In this document: positions 29,598 to 38,702 of the stretch, in pieces
Layout of the letters: the number at the start of each line of letters is the position of its first letter
Numbering within the stretch: the first letter of the stretch is position 1
Assembly (NCBI GenBank): GCA_963721105.1
Contig: CAVRHY010000005.1
Span: 62,001-126,000 of the forward strand
Length of the DNA: 64,000 bases
Source: Thermohalobaculum sp963721105
GTDB lineage: Bacteria > Pseudomonadota > Alphaproteobacteria > Rhodobacterales > Rhodobacteraceae
Direction: 5' to 3'
Translations under genes and position numbers: made by a program
Notes under the pieces: model-generated
Seen by the model: the letters and a program-made list of their open reading frames with translations, nothing else
Databases searched by the model: none
Told to the model about the DNA's origin: nothing

Positions 29598-29942
29598 TCA
29601 GTCGGGCACCGCCGAGATGGAAGGTCCCGGGGGGCAGCGGTCGTCCTCTGCGTCGCCGCCGCAGCGTTGGCGCGGGCGGCGCGCCTCGCGCCTCGCGCGG
29701 CGCTCCGTCGCCGTGCCCAGGATGCGGAGCGCTGCGGGGACGTCGGACGCCTCGTCGCCTGCCGGCGTGGTGTGCACCGCGGCGACGAACAGGCTGGCGC
29801 AGCCGCCGCACACCGCCTTCTTGCCGAGCGCCCGGTAGACCTTGCCTGGCGTGACCATCACCTGCGGATCGGCCGCGCGCATCCAGGCAACCGCGCGCTC
29901 GATGTCGTCGCTGGAGATGACGGCGCAGGAGCAGATGATCAT
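29598..29942 (-). CDS. Bfd-like (2Fe-2S)-binding protein
   Basis: N-terminal half matches bacterioferritin-associated ferredoxin: [10 protein letters not shown], then [19 protein letters not shown], giving the C-x-C and C-x2-C ligands of a [2Fe-2S] cluster. Such proteins pass electrons to bacterioferritin to free stored iron. The usual length is 60-80 residues; here a basic, low-complexity tail follows ([16 protein letters not shown]), which may be a frame slip rather than real protein. No bacterioferritin gene is adjacent. Confidence 0.75.
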
Positions 29943-30058
29943 GTCTCGCGGTCCGGTTGCCCGGGCGGGTTCCGCCTCGCATCGACGATGACGTAGGGTT
30001 TCAGTCGGGAAAAGGAAAGCCGGCGGCGCGGGCGATCTGCCGCACCGGGCTCAGCTTA

Positions 30059-30126
30059 CGCCGTCATTCCGGCGGAGGCGGGAATCCCGTCGGCCCAGCC
30101 AACAAGGTCCCCGCCGCCGCGGGGAC
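30059..30126. repeat. Palindromic intergenic repeat, family A (diverged)
   Basis: CGTCATTCCGGCGGAGGCGGGAA-like left arm and TCCCCGCCGCCGCGGGGACG-like right arm form an imperfect long hairpin between two leftward genes. It shares the CGTCATTCC core with the repeat at 11738-11800. Confidence 0.6.
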
Positions 30127-30143
30127 GACGGAAGCGGCTGCTA

Positions 30144-31361
30144 TCAGGTCTCGACGAGCGACGAGTAGACCAGCGCGCGTAGCTCCTTGCGGATCGGGTA
30201 GGACGACGACGGGACGAGCTGGGTCAGGAAGACGACCGAAAGCTCGAGCGCCGGATCGACCCAGAAAGCGGTCGACGCCATGCCGCCCCAGCCGAAATCG
30301 CCCTTGCTGCCCAGCGTCTTGGCCAGCGCCGGGTCCAGCGTCACGGCGACGCCCAGGCCAAAGCCGATGCCGTCGAAAGGCACTTCCGAGAAGACCGGCT
30401 GACCCATCGAGGCGATGTCGCCGCGGAGCGCGTTCGAGGTCATCACCCCCACCGTCGTCGGCGCCAGCAGCCGCGCACCGCCGAGCGCGCCGAGGCCGCG
30501 CAGCATCTCGGCGAAGCGCAGGTAGTCGGCGGCCGTCGAGACCAGCCCGCCGCCGCCGGAGTACTGCTTGACGTTCAGGTAGGCGCTGTCGTGGCCGGGG
30601 TCGATCAGCGACATGCCGTCGTCCTCGGTGCGCATGTAGCAGCTCGACAGGCGATCGACCTGCGCCTCGGGCACGGCGAAGAAGGTGTCCTTCATGCCGA
30701 GCGGGCCGAAGATGCGCTCGGCGAAGAAGCGGTCCAGCGTCTGGCCCGAGACGATCTCGACAACGCGGCCCAGCACGTCGGTCGAGACGCCGTAGTTCCA
30801 GCGCGCGCCGGGCTCGAAGGCCAGCGGCAGCTCGGACAGGCGCTTGACGGTCGTCGCCAGGTCGCCCTCGCGCACCGAGAAGTCGAGCCGGCGCTCGCTC
30901 ATCTCGCGCGCCAGCACGCCCTCGTTGAAGCTGTAGGTCAGGCCCGAGGTGTGCGTCAGCAGGTGGTGCAGCGTCAGTCGCACCGTCGCCTTCTCGGCCT
31001 GGTCGATGGCGGTGGCGCCCTCGACCAGCACGCGAACGTCCTGGAACTCGGGGATGAACTGGTCGACCGGGTCGTCGAGGTGCAGCAGCCCGTCCTCGTA
31101 GAGCATCAGGAGCGCGGTCGAGGTGACGGGTTTCGTCATGGAGTAGATGCGCGCCAGCGTATCGCCGGCCCAGGGGCGGTTGCCCTCGACGTCCATGCGC
31201 CCGGTCAGGTCGTGCGCGACGATGCGACCGCGGCGAGCGAGAAGGATCTGCGCGCCGGGGATGCGGCCGGCGTCGACATGGCGCTGCATCCAAGGGAGCA
31301 GGCGGGCCAGGCGCTGCGCGTCGAAGCCGAGTTCGGCGGGGTCGGAGGCTTGGTCGAACAT
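30144..31361 (-). CDS. Serine hydrolase, class C beta-lactamase family
   Basis: A 405-residue penicillin-binding-protein-fold hydrolase (COG1680 style). The nucleophile is in YSMTKPVTS (S-x-x-K); the second motif is a tyrosine in RWNYGVSTDVLG; the third motif is KGDFGWGGMAST. No signal peptide, so it is probably cytosolic and acts as an esterase or peptidase rather than on antibiotics. It is the last gene of a leftward series starting at the FadB/J gene, 180 bp after the quinone oxidoreductase. Confidence 0.88.
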   Translation of the reverse strand: MFDQASDPAELGFDAQRLARLLPWMQRHVDAGRIPGAQILLARRGRIVAHDLTGRMDVEGNRPWAGDTLARIYSMTKPVTSTALLMLYEDGLLHLDDPVDQFIPEFQDVRVLVEGATAIDQAEKATVRLTLHHLLTHTSGLTYSFNEGVLAREMSERRLDFSVREGDLATTVKRLSELPLAFEPGARWNYGVSTDVLGRVVEIVSGQTLDRFFAERIFGPLGMKDTFFAVPEAQVDRLSSCYMRTEDDGMSLIDPGHDSAYLNVKQYSGGGGLVSTAADYLRFAEMLRGLGALGGARLLAPTTVGVMTSNALRGDIASMGQPVFSEVPFDGIGFGLGVAVTLDPALAKTLGSKGDFGWGGMASTAFWVDPALELSVVFLTQLVPSSSYPIRKELRALVYSSLVET

Positions 31362-31543
31362 TCGCGGTCCTTCGATCCGGGGCAGGGTGGGCGGACGGCC
31401 CGCCCCATGCAGGTTTCGTAGGGTGGGTTTTCAACCCACCGTCCTCGGCAGGGTCGGGTGGACCCCCGCCCTACAAAGCGCGCGGCGTCTCCACCTCCGG
31501 TTCCGAGAAGGCGGTCATGATGCCTTGAACGGCCACTCCGCGA

Positions 31544-32522
31544 TTACCGTTGCGGCTCGACCACCAGCTTGCCGATCGCCTTGCGCTCGGCAATGTGGCG
31601 GATCGCCTTGCCGCCCTCGGCCAGCGGGTAGCTGGCCGAGATGACGGGCTTCAGCCGGCCCTCGCGGATCCAGTCGGTGATCGTCTTCATGTCGCGCAGG
31701 TTCGACTCCGGCTCGCGGCGCGTGTAGTCGCCCCAGAAGACGCCGACGAGCGACGCGAACTTCAGCAGCGCCAGGTTCATCGGGATCTTCGGGATCTCGC
31801 CGGCGGCGAAGCCGACGATCAGGTGCCGGCCGCGGACGGCGATCGAGCGGAACGCCTTTTCCGTCAGCTCGCCGCCGACCGGGTCGTAGATGATCGTCGG
31901 GCCCTCCGGGCAGACTTCCTTCAGCTTCGCGCGCAAATCGTCCTTCGCGTAGTTGATCAGGTGGTCCGCGCCGTGCTCGCGGCAGACCTCGAGCTTCTCG
32001 TCGGTCGAGGCCGCGGCGATCACCGTCGCGCCGGCGGCGTGCGCCAGTTCCACCGCCGCCAGCCCGACCCCGCCCGCGGCGCCCAGCACCAGCACCGTGT
32101 CCGCCTCGGTCATCCCGCCGCGGTCGAACAGCGCGTGATAGCTGGTGCCGTAGACCAGCCCGATGGCGGCAGCGATCTTCAGGTCGAACTCGGGCGGCAG
32201 CTTGACCGTCTTGTTCGCCGGCATCAGGCATTCCTCGGCAAAGCCGCCGAAGGTGGACGAGGCCATGACGCGGTCGCCGACCGAAAAGCCCTCGACCCCG
32301 GGGCCGACCTTGTCGACCGTGCCCGCCACCTCGCCGCCGGGCGAGAACGGCAGCTCGCCCTTGAACTGGTACTTGTTCTGGATGATCAGCATGTCGGGAA
32401 AGTTGACCCCGGCCGCCTCGACCCGGATGCGGAGCTGGCCGGGGCCGGGCTCGGGGGAGGGGACCTCCTCGACGACCAGCGACTTCGGGCGGGCCGTATT
32501 CCTTGCAGAGCAGCGCGCGCAT
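31544..32522 (-). CDS. NADPH:quinone oxidoreductase family protein (one apparent frameshift)
   Basis: Zinc-free medium-chain reductase of about 325 residues. It starts MRALLCKEYGPP; an extra base near 32491 breaks the frame, and repair gives KSLVVEEVPSPEPGPGQLRI. Conserved blocks: GVNFPDMLIIQNKYQ, LGAAGGVGLAAVELA (NADP motif) and IIYDPVGGELTEKA. The family reduces quinones or enoyl-CoA-like compounds. Its place after the FadB/J and SDR genes suggests a part in lipid oxidation. Confidence 0.87.
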
Positions 32523-32679
32523 GGATCCTCCGTGGCGCAGGGCGGGCAGGCCGCCGCGTGAAGCCCCAACGCGCCGTCATGCTCAGGCCGAACCGAGGCG
32601 TCGTCGGATGCGGCGGCGAACGTCCGCTTAGCCCGGACAGTGACGGCGAGGTCGAGCGTGGGCGGCCACTCGCGGCCTC

Positions 32680-33450
32680 CTATTCCGGCCCGGACGACTG
32701 GTGAAAGCGGACATAGCCGCGGTTCCAGGTCGGGCTGACGATGATCTGGTTCAGGCAGACATGGGGGGGCATGGCGGCGACGAAGTGGATGGTTTCGCCC
32801 ATGTCCTCGGGCTGCACCATGCGGGCGCGATCCTCCGCGCTCATCGGTACGGGGCGGCGGTCCATGATCGGGCGTCGAGACCTCGCCCGGGCAGATGGCG
32901 GTGGCGCGGATGCCGTTGACGCACTCCTCCATGTTCAGGCTCTCGGTCAGCGCGTTCACGGCGTGCTTGGCGGCGGTGTAGGCCGGGCCGGCCAGGAAGC
33001 TGGGGCGGACGCCGGCCCAGGAGCTGATGTTGATGACCAGCCCTTCGCCGCGGGCGCGCATGGCGGGCAGGACGGCCTGCGTGCAGTAGAACAGGCCGTT
33101 GACGTTGATCTGGAGGACGGCGTCCCAGTCGTCGTGGCTGACATCCGGCCAGTGCCGCCGGGGCACGTTGATGCCGGCGCTGTTGACGAGGATGTCGACG
33201 GTGCCGTGGGTCGGCCGCGATGCGCTCGCCGGCGGCGATGACGGCGGCGCGGTCGGCGACGTCCAGCACCTCGATGGCGACCTCGTCGCCGGAGGATTTC
33301 AGCGCATCCGCCATATGCGTCCAGCGGCTCGCGGCGGCGGCCCGAGAGCACCAGCCGGCAGCCGGCCTGCGCCAGCCGCCGCGCGCCGGCGGCGCCGATG
33401 CCGGTCCCGGCGCCGGTGATCCAGACCAGCTTGCCCGTCAGGTCGCGCAT
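32680..33450 (-). CDS. SDR-family oxidoreductase (three apparent frameshifts)
   Basis: Classical short-chain dehydrogenase. Pieces in order: KLVWITGAGTGIGAAGARRL (cofactor), MADALKSSGDEVAIEVLDVA, DILVNSAGINVPRRHW, SSWAGVRPSFLAGPAYTAAK (catalytic Ser, Tyr, Lys) and the C-terminal VCLNQIIVSPTWNRGY. Breaks near 33316, 33213 and 32871 each fit one inserted base. Its ATG begins 2 bp after the stop of the FadB/J gene, so the two are coupled and may act on the same acyl substrates. Confidence 0.8.
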
Positions 33451-33451
33451 C

Positions 33452-35536
33452 TCAGCGGCCCTTGTCGTAGTCGGCGAAGCCCTTGCCCTCGGCGGCGAGC
33501 TTCTCGATCAGCGGCGCGGGCTGCCAGACGTCGCCGTAGCCGGCGGCGTGAAAGCCCCTGATCTTCTCCAGCACCGTCGGCAGCCCCTGGCTGTCAGCCC
33601 AGAACATCGGGCCGCCGCGATAGACCGGATACCCGTAGCCGTAGACATAGACCACGTCGATGTCCGAGGCGCGCAGCGCGATGCCCTCCTCCAGGATCTT
33701 CGCGCCCTCGTTGACCAGCGCCAGCATGGTGCGGTCGACGATCTCGTCGGCGGGGATGTCGCGGCGCTGGTTGTGCAGCTTGCGGCCCTCTTCCTCGACG
33801 ATCTTCGCGACCACCGGGTCGGGGTGGGGCGTGCGGTCGCCCTCGTCGTAGCGGTAATAGCCAGCCTGCGTCTTCTGGCCGAACCGGCCCATCTCGCACA
33901 GCCGGTCGGCGATCGGGTTGGTCTGCCCGGTCTCCTGCCGGATGCGCCAGCTCACGTCCAGCCCGGCGAGGTCGGACATGGCGAACGGCCCCATCGCCAG
34001 GCCGAAATCGTAGAGCGCCTTGTCGACCTGCTCGGGCTGCGCGCCTTCATAGAGCAGCGCAAAGGCCTGGTCGAAATAGGCGTGCAGCATCCGGTTGCCG
34101 ACAAAGCCGTGGCAGACGCCGACCAGCACCGGCACCTTGCCGATCTTCTTGGCCAGATCCATGCAGGTGGCGATGACGTCGTTGGCGGTCGCCTTGCCGC
34201 GGACTTCCTCGAGCAGCCGCATCACGTTGGCGGGACTGAAGAAATGCAGGCCGATGACGTCCTGCGGGCGGCTGGTGGTCGCGGCGATCTCGTCGACGTC
34301 CAGCGTCGAGGTGTTGGTGGCGAGGATCGCGCCGGGCTTGCAGAGCTGATCCAGCTTGCCGAACACCTCCTTCTTGACGGCCATGTTCTCGAAGACGGCC
34401 TCGATCACGATGTCCGCGTCCGCCACGTCCTCGATCTTCAGGCTGGGCGTCAGCAGCGCCATGCGCTCCTCGACCTGCGCCATGGTGAGCCGGCCGCGCT
34501 TGGCCGAGCCCTCGTAGTTCCGGCGGATGACGCCCAGGCCGCGGTCCAGGGCCTCCTGCTTCTGCTCGACGATCGTCACCGGGATGCCGGCATTGGCGAA
34601 GTTCATCGCGATGCCGCCGCCCATCGTGCCGGCGCCCAGGATTGCCGCCTTCTGGATGTCGCGCTTCGGCGTCTCCTTCGGCACGTCGGGGATCTTGTTG
34701 GCCTGCCGCTCGGCGAAGAAGAAATGGCGCTGCGCCTTCGACTGGTCGCTGTGCAGCAGCTCCTCGAACAGTTCGCGCTCGCGCTTCATGCCCTCCTCAA
34801 ACGGCAACTCGGCCGCGCCCTGGATGGCCGAGATGCAGTGCTGCGGGGCGATGAAGCCGCGCTTCTTCTTCGCCCAGGTTGCGCGGCCCTTCTCGAACAC
34901 CGTCTCGCTGACGCCGCGCACGCGGTCGTTGCGCTCGCTGACGGGGATCAGCGGCTCGTGCGATGCGGCCAGCTCGTGCGCGATGCGGATGGTCTCGGCG
35001 GTCAGATCCCCCGAGACGACGCGGTCGACGATGCCCAGCTCGTAGGCCTGCTCGGCGCCGACGGGGTCGCCCGAGCAGATCATGTCGATGGCCTTCTCGA
35101 CGCCGACCAGGCGCGGCAGGCGCTGCGTGCCGCCGGCGCCGGGCAGGATGCCCAGCTTCACCTCGGGCAGCCCGACCTTCGCGGACGGGATGGCGACGCG
35201 GTAGTGGCAGGCGAGCGCCGTCTCCAGCCCGCCGCCCAGCGCCGTGCCGAAGATGCCGGCGACGATGGGCTTCGGGCACTTCTCCTGCACGATGTTGACC
35301 TCGCGCAGGCCGGGCTCCTTCGGCGGCTTGCCGAACTCGGTGATGTCGGCGCCGGCGATGAAGGTGCGCCCGGCGCAGACCAGCGCGACGGCCTTGACGG
35401 CATCGTCCGCGGCGGCGCGCTCGACGCCGTCCTTGATGCCGGCGCGCACAGCCTGGCTCAGCGCGTTGACGGGCGGGTTGTCGACGGTGATGACGGCGAC
35501 GTCGCCGTCCACCCGATAGCTGATCACGTCGGACAT
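33452..35536 (-). CDS. Bifunctional enoyl-CoA hydratase/3-hydroxyacyl-CoA dehydrogenase
   Basis: Beta-oxidation fusion enzyme of 694 residues (FadB/FadJ type). The N-terminal crotonase domain has AGRTFIAGADI and the oxyanion-hole motif GTALGGGLETALACHY, plus the catalytic Glu region GLPEVKLGILPGAGGTQ. The dehydrogenase domain has AAILGAGTMGGGIAMNFANA (NAD), the catalytic His in IGLHFFSPA and the C-terminal VGNRML. The frame is unbroken. It is divergent from the PhyH gene and heads the leftward operon. No thiolase gene (FadA/FadI) is adjacent. Confidence 0.93.
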   Translation of the reverse strand: MSDVISYRVDGDVAVITVDNPPVNALSQAVRAGIKDGVERAAADDAVKAVALVCAGRTFIAGADITEFGKPPKEPGLREVNIVQEKCPKPIVAGIFGTALGGGLETALACHYRVAIPSAKVGLPEVKLGILPGAGGTQRLPRLVGVEKAIDMICSGDPVGAEQAYELGIVDRVVSGDLTAETIRIAHELAASHEPLIPVSERNDRVRGVSETVFEKGRATWAKKKRGFIAPQHCISAIQGAAELPFEEGMKRERELFEELLHSDQSKAQRHFFFAERQANKIPDVPKETPKRDIQKAAILGAGTMGGGIAMNFANAGIPVTIVEQKQEALDRGLGVIRRNYEGSAKRGRLTMAQVEERMALLTPSLKIEDVADADIVIEAVFENMAVKKEVFGKLDQLCKPGAILATNTSTLDVDEIAATTSRPQDVIGLHFFSPANVMRLLEEVRGKATANDVIATCMDLAKKIGKVPVLVGVCHGFVGNRMLHAYFDQAFALLYEGAQPEQVDKALYDFGLAMGPFAMSDLAGLDVSWRIRQETGQTNPIADRLCEMGRFGQKTQAGYYRYDEGDRTPHPDPVVAKIVEEEGRKLHNQRRDIPADEIVDRTMLALVNEGAKILEEGIALRASDIDVVYVYGYGYPVYRGGPMFWADSQGLPTVLEKIRGFHAAGYGDVWQPAPLIEKLAAEGKGFADYDKGR

Positions 35537-35735
35537 CTGGGGCCTCCTCGAGATTTGCGCCCTTGTCCCCGGATCGCCTTGCGGATGCAAGCGGCCAGCC
35601 GGCGGGGCGGGCGGGCGATCACGGGGCGGATGCGGGCCGGAGGCGGCCCGGATGGCGATTGCGTCTCATTTCCCATGCGATCGCATCGCCGACCGGGTTG
35701 CGTTAAGTTCACGCTACCCACAGGAGGCGAAAGCG

Positions 35736-36560
35736 ATGCTGGACACCAACGAACGGCTGGCCGAGAGCTATGCTCGCGACGGCTACTACTTTCCCATCCG
35801 CGTGATGTCCGAGGGACAGGCCGCCGCGGCGCGGGCCGAGCTGGAGAAGGCCGAGGCGATTGCCGCCGGGCGGCCCGAGGGCCAGCGCTGGTTCAAGGAC
35901 GCCTCGAACCTCGTCATGGGCTTCGTCGACCGGATCTCGCGCGATCCGGCCGTGACCGACCCCGTCGCCGCCCTGCTGGGCGAGGACCTGCTGGTGTTCT
36001 CCGCCTCGTTCTTCGTCAAGGAGCCGCGGACGACCTCCTATGTCTCGTGGCACCAGGACCTGCACTACTGGGGGCTCGAGGGCGACGACGAGGTCACCGC
36101 CTGGATCGCGCTCAGCCCGGCGACGCCGGAATCCGGCTGCATGCGCTTTGTCGCCGGCTCGCACCGCCAGACCGTCGACCATCGCGACACCTTCCACGCC
36201 GACAACCTGCTGACCCGCGGTCAGGAACTGGCCGTCGAGGTCGACGACGCCGATGCCGTCGACGTGGTGCTTGCGCCGGGCGAGATGTCGCTGCACCACG
36301 GGCGCGTCTTTCACGCCTCCGACCCGAACCGCTCGGACGACCGGCGGATCGGGCTGGCGATCCGCTACGTGCCGACCTCGATGCGGCCGATGGCGGGCGC
36401 TCGGTTCTCGGCCGTCCTGGCGCGCGGGCAGGACCGGCACGGACATTTCGACCTGATCGAGGGCGCGCGCGGCCTGCTGGACGAGGCCGACATCGCCCGC
36501 CACGCCGAGATCAGCGAGCGCCGCCGGCAGGTGCTGATGCGGGACACGGGGCGGGCCTGA
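35736..36560 (+). CDS. Phytanoyl-CoA dioxygenase (PhyH) family protein
   Basis: Fe(II)/2-oxoglutarate-dependent oxygenase of 274 residues. Metal ligands: H-x-D in SWHQDLHYWG and the distal histidine in LHHGRVFHASDPN. The 2OG-binding arginine is in DRRIGLAIRYV. AGGAGG stands 8 bp before the ATG, which was chosen over an upstream ATG at 35652 lacking a ribosome site. Divergent from the beta-oxidation operon, so a role in oxidising branched or unusual lipids is reasonable but inferred. Confidence 0.88.
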   Translation: MLDTNERLAESYARDGYYFPIRVMSEGQAAAARAELEKAEAIAAGRPEGQRWFKDASNLVMGFVDRISRDPAVTDPVAALLGEDLLVFSASFFVKEPRTTSYVSWHQDLHYWGLEGDDEVTAWIALSPATPESGCMRFVAGSHRQTVDHRDTFHADNLLTRGQELAVEVDDADAVDVVLAPGEMSLHHGRVFHASDPNRSDDRRIGLAIRYVPTSMRPMAGARFSAVLARGQDRHGHFDLIEGARGLLDEADIARHAEISERRRQVLMRDTGRA

Positions 36561-36878
36561 CGCCGGCCTCCGCGGTGCCGCCATCGGGCGCGACCGGACG
36601 ATGCCACCCCGCGAGGGCGCCGGTCAGGCGGGAAAGGACAGGCGCGCGTGCTTGACACAGGGTGCGTGCGTCCCGGGCACGGGCCCGCTCGTCATCGTCA
36701 GGCTCGACCGCACGATCTCCCTCCGCACGGCAGACGCCCGGCCGGGACGGTGCGGGCGGGCCGCTCCCGCCCCAGCACCGGGGTTGACGCGCGCGCGGCG
36801 AGGTCGTATCTGGCGCGTCTTCGGATTTTCGCGGTCTGCGCGGCGTTTTACGCGCGGCCGAATGCTTGGGAGAGACCA
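36561..36878. other. Intergenic region upstream of rpmB with family B repeat
   Basis: About 320 bp without a gene. A family B hairpin copy (ATCGTCAGG, CTCGA loop, CCGCACGAT) lies at 36694-36716 with 7 of 9 stem pairs. A TTGACG at 36785 followed by TATCTG after 15 bp could be the rpmB promoter, but the spacing is short. Confidence 0.45.
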
Positions 36879-37198
36879 ATGTCGCGGCGCTGCGAACTGA
36901 CCGGCAAGGGCGTGATGACCGGCCATCATGTCAGCCACTCGAACATCAAGACCAACCGGCGCTACCTGCCGAACCTGCAGACGGTGACGCTGCAGAGCGA
37001 GGCGCTCGGCCGCTCGTTCCGCTTCCGCATCGCCGCCTCGACGCTGCGCACCGTGGACCACCGCGGCGGGCTGGACGCTTTCCTGGTCGATGCCAGCGAG
37101 GATGGCCTCTCGCCGCGCGCGCTGAAGGTCAAGAAGGACGTGGCGGCGGCGACCGCCGGGGCTGCCGAGGCCACGCCGCGCCGGCCGCGACCGCGTGA
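36879..37198 (+). CDS. rpmB: 50S ribosomal protein L28 (apparent frameshift near the C-terminus)
   Basis: Ribosomal protein L28, with the conserved start MSRRCELTGKG, then HVSHSNIKTNRRYLPNLQ and STLRTVDHRGGLDAFL. The family is usually 75-105 residues. Read without a break, the frame would continue to 37382, through a strong terminator and into the DoxX gene. A shift near 37172 gives a natural Ala-rich end (AAPAATA) at a stop 40 bp before that terminator, so I prefer it. GGGAGAG precedes the ATG. Confidence 0.88.
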
Positions 37199-37238
37199 GC
37201 TCCGCCGGCCCGGGTCGGGCCGGGCCGCGCTGACTGTG

Positions 37239-37260
37239 CCCTCCCTGCGGGGAGGGTTTT
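37239..37260 (+). terminator. Rho-independent terminator of rpmB
   Basis: A perfect 7-bp stem CCCTCCC/GGGAGGG with loop TGCG and a following TTTT. It lies 40 bp after the corrected rpmB stop. Confidence 0.8.
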
Positions 37261-37353
37261 GCGTTTCCGAGCACATTCCTTTCGACAATATCCGGATTAT
37301 TCTCCCCGGCACGGTGTGCCATCTCCTCGTCAGCAGCAAACGAGGAGGATCCG

Positions 37354-37827
37354 ATGACCACGCTGACAAGCACCAATCGTGACTACGTCGTCCCGGCGCT
37401 CGGCCGGGTCTATGCCGCGACCGGCGACCTGGCCGAGGCGGCGGTCCGCATCGCCGCGGGGCTGTTCCTGATGCCGCACGGGATGCAGAAGCTGTTCGGC
37501 GCCTTCGGCGGCTACGGCCTCGAGGGGACCGGACAGTTCTTCGAGACACAGCTCGGCTTCTCCGACGGCTGGACGGCGGCGCTGGCCGCGGGCTCGGTCG
37601 AGACCGTCGGCGGCCTGCTGCTGGCGCTCGGCCTGCTGACCCGCCCGGCCGCCGCGGCGGTCGGCGTGCTGCTGCTGGTGGCGCTGACCGTACACCTGCC
37701 GAACGGCTTCTTCTGGACCGGCGGCGGCTGGGAGTACCCGGTGCTCTGGGCCGTCGTCGCCCTCAGCTTCGTCGCGCGCGGTGGCGGGCGGTTCTCGCTC
37801 GACCGGCTGATTGGCCGCGAGATCTGA
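37354..37827 (+). CDS. DoxX family membrane protein
   Basis: A 157-residue protein with four hydrophobic segments in DoxX style: IAAGLFLMPHGMQKLFGAFG, then ALAAGSVETVGGLLLALGLL, VGVLLLVALTVHL and LWAVVALSFVARG. DoxX proteins are small membrane proteins linked to quinone, sulfur or redox stress functions; the job is open here. CGAGGAGG precedes the ATG, and CCTCGT at 37325 could pair with ACGAGG of that ribosome site. Confidence 0.85.
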   Translation: MTTLTSTNRDYVVPALGRVYAATGDLAEAAVRIAAGLFLMPHGMQKLFGAFGGYGLEGTGQFFETQLGFSDGWTAALAAGSVETVGGLLLALGLLTRPAAAAVGVLLLVALTVHLPNGFFWTGGGWEYPVLWAVVALSFVARGGGRFSLDRLIGREI

Positions 37828-37869
37828 CGCGGAACGCCGTCAGCGACCCGATCCGCGAAATCGAAGGAG

Positions 37870-37901
37870 AAGCGGTGGTCTCGCGCGCGAGGCCGCCGCT
37901 T
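37870..37901. terminator. Hairpin between convergent doxX and cobB
   Basis: A 15-bp arm AAGCGGTGGTCTCGC pairs with GCGAGGCCGCCGCTT at 13 of 15 positions, the two others being G-U pairs. It lies between the DoxX stop and the cobB stop and touches the latter. No long T-tract follows on either strand, so its role as a two-way terminator is inferred from position. Confidence 0.5.
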
Positions 37902-38598
37902 CATGCCTCGCGCATCACCTCGTCCACCCAGCGCGGCACGGCCTCGGAGGCCGGGCCGAGCACGTGGCGGTCGAAGAGGCCCGCGCTGTCGGTCCGCTCC
38001 AGGTTGATCTCGACCGTCTCGGCCCCGGCCATCTTCGCGTCCATCACGAAGCCGGCGGCCGGGTAAACCTGGCCCGAGGTGCCGATGGCGGCGAAGATGT
38101 CGGCCTCGCCGATCCGCTCGACAATCTCGTCCATGCGATAGGGCATCTCGCCGAACCAGACCACGTCAGGTCGCACCCGACCGGCAGCGGCGCAGGCAGG
38201 GCAGGCGTCGGCCGTCGCCATCGGCCCCTCCCAGCGCCAGCGATGCTCGCAGGCGGCGCAGAGCGCGCCCAGGAGCTCGCCATGCATGTGGATGACCCGG
38301 CGCGACGCCGCCGCGCTCGTGCAGGTCGTCGACGTTCTGCGTCACCAGCGTCAGCCGGTCGCCCAGCGCCTCGCTCCAGCCGCGCCAGCGCCCGGTGCGC
38401 TGCGTTCGGCTCCGCCGCCAGCAGGCCCTGGCGGCGGGCGTTGTAGAAGGCGTGCACCTTTTCGGGGTCGCGGCGATAGCCCTGGGGCGTCGCCACGTCC
38501 TCGAGGTTCACCTTCGTCCAGATCCCGTCCGTGTCGCGGAAGGTGCCGAGGCCGGACTCGGCCGAGATGCCAGCCCCGGTCAGGACGACGACGCGCAT
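37901..38598 (-). CDS. cobB: NAD-dependent protein deacylase, sirtuin (two apparent frameshifts)
   Basis: Removes acyl groups from lysine side chains using NAD. N-terminal NAD motif LTGAGISAESGLGTFR, the core TQNVDDLHER, the catalytic histidine in VIHMHGEL, and two zinc C-x2-C pairs (CAACEHRW and ACPAC). The end has FAAIGTSGQVYPAAGFV. Breaks near 38383 and 38300 each fit one inserted base; repaired length is about 230 residues, as expected. Divergent from lepA, with about 100 bp between. Confidence 0.88.
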
Positions 38599-38702
38599 GT
38601 CTCCACCATCTTTTTTCCCGCCGCTCAACGGCTTGAGAGCGTGCCCGTTCCGGCCCGGCCCGCCGCTTGACGCCCGCCCGGCGCGACCCCATAAGCCGCG
38701 CC

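Noticed and set aside
33398..36655. A plus-strand open frame of about 1,085 codons.
   Set aside because: It is antisense to the conserved FadB/J fusion for most of its length and has no protein-like composition; such long shadow frames are normal in GC-rich DNA.
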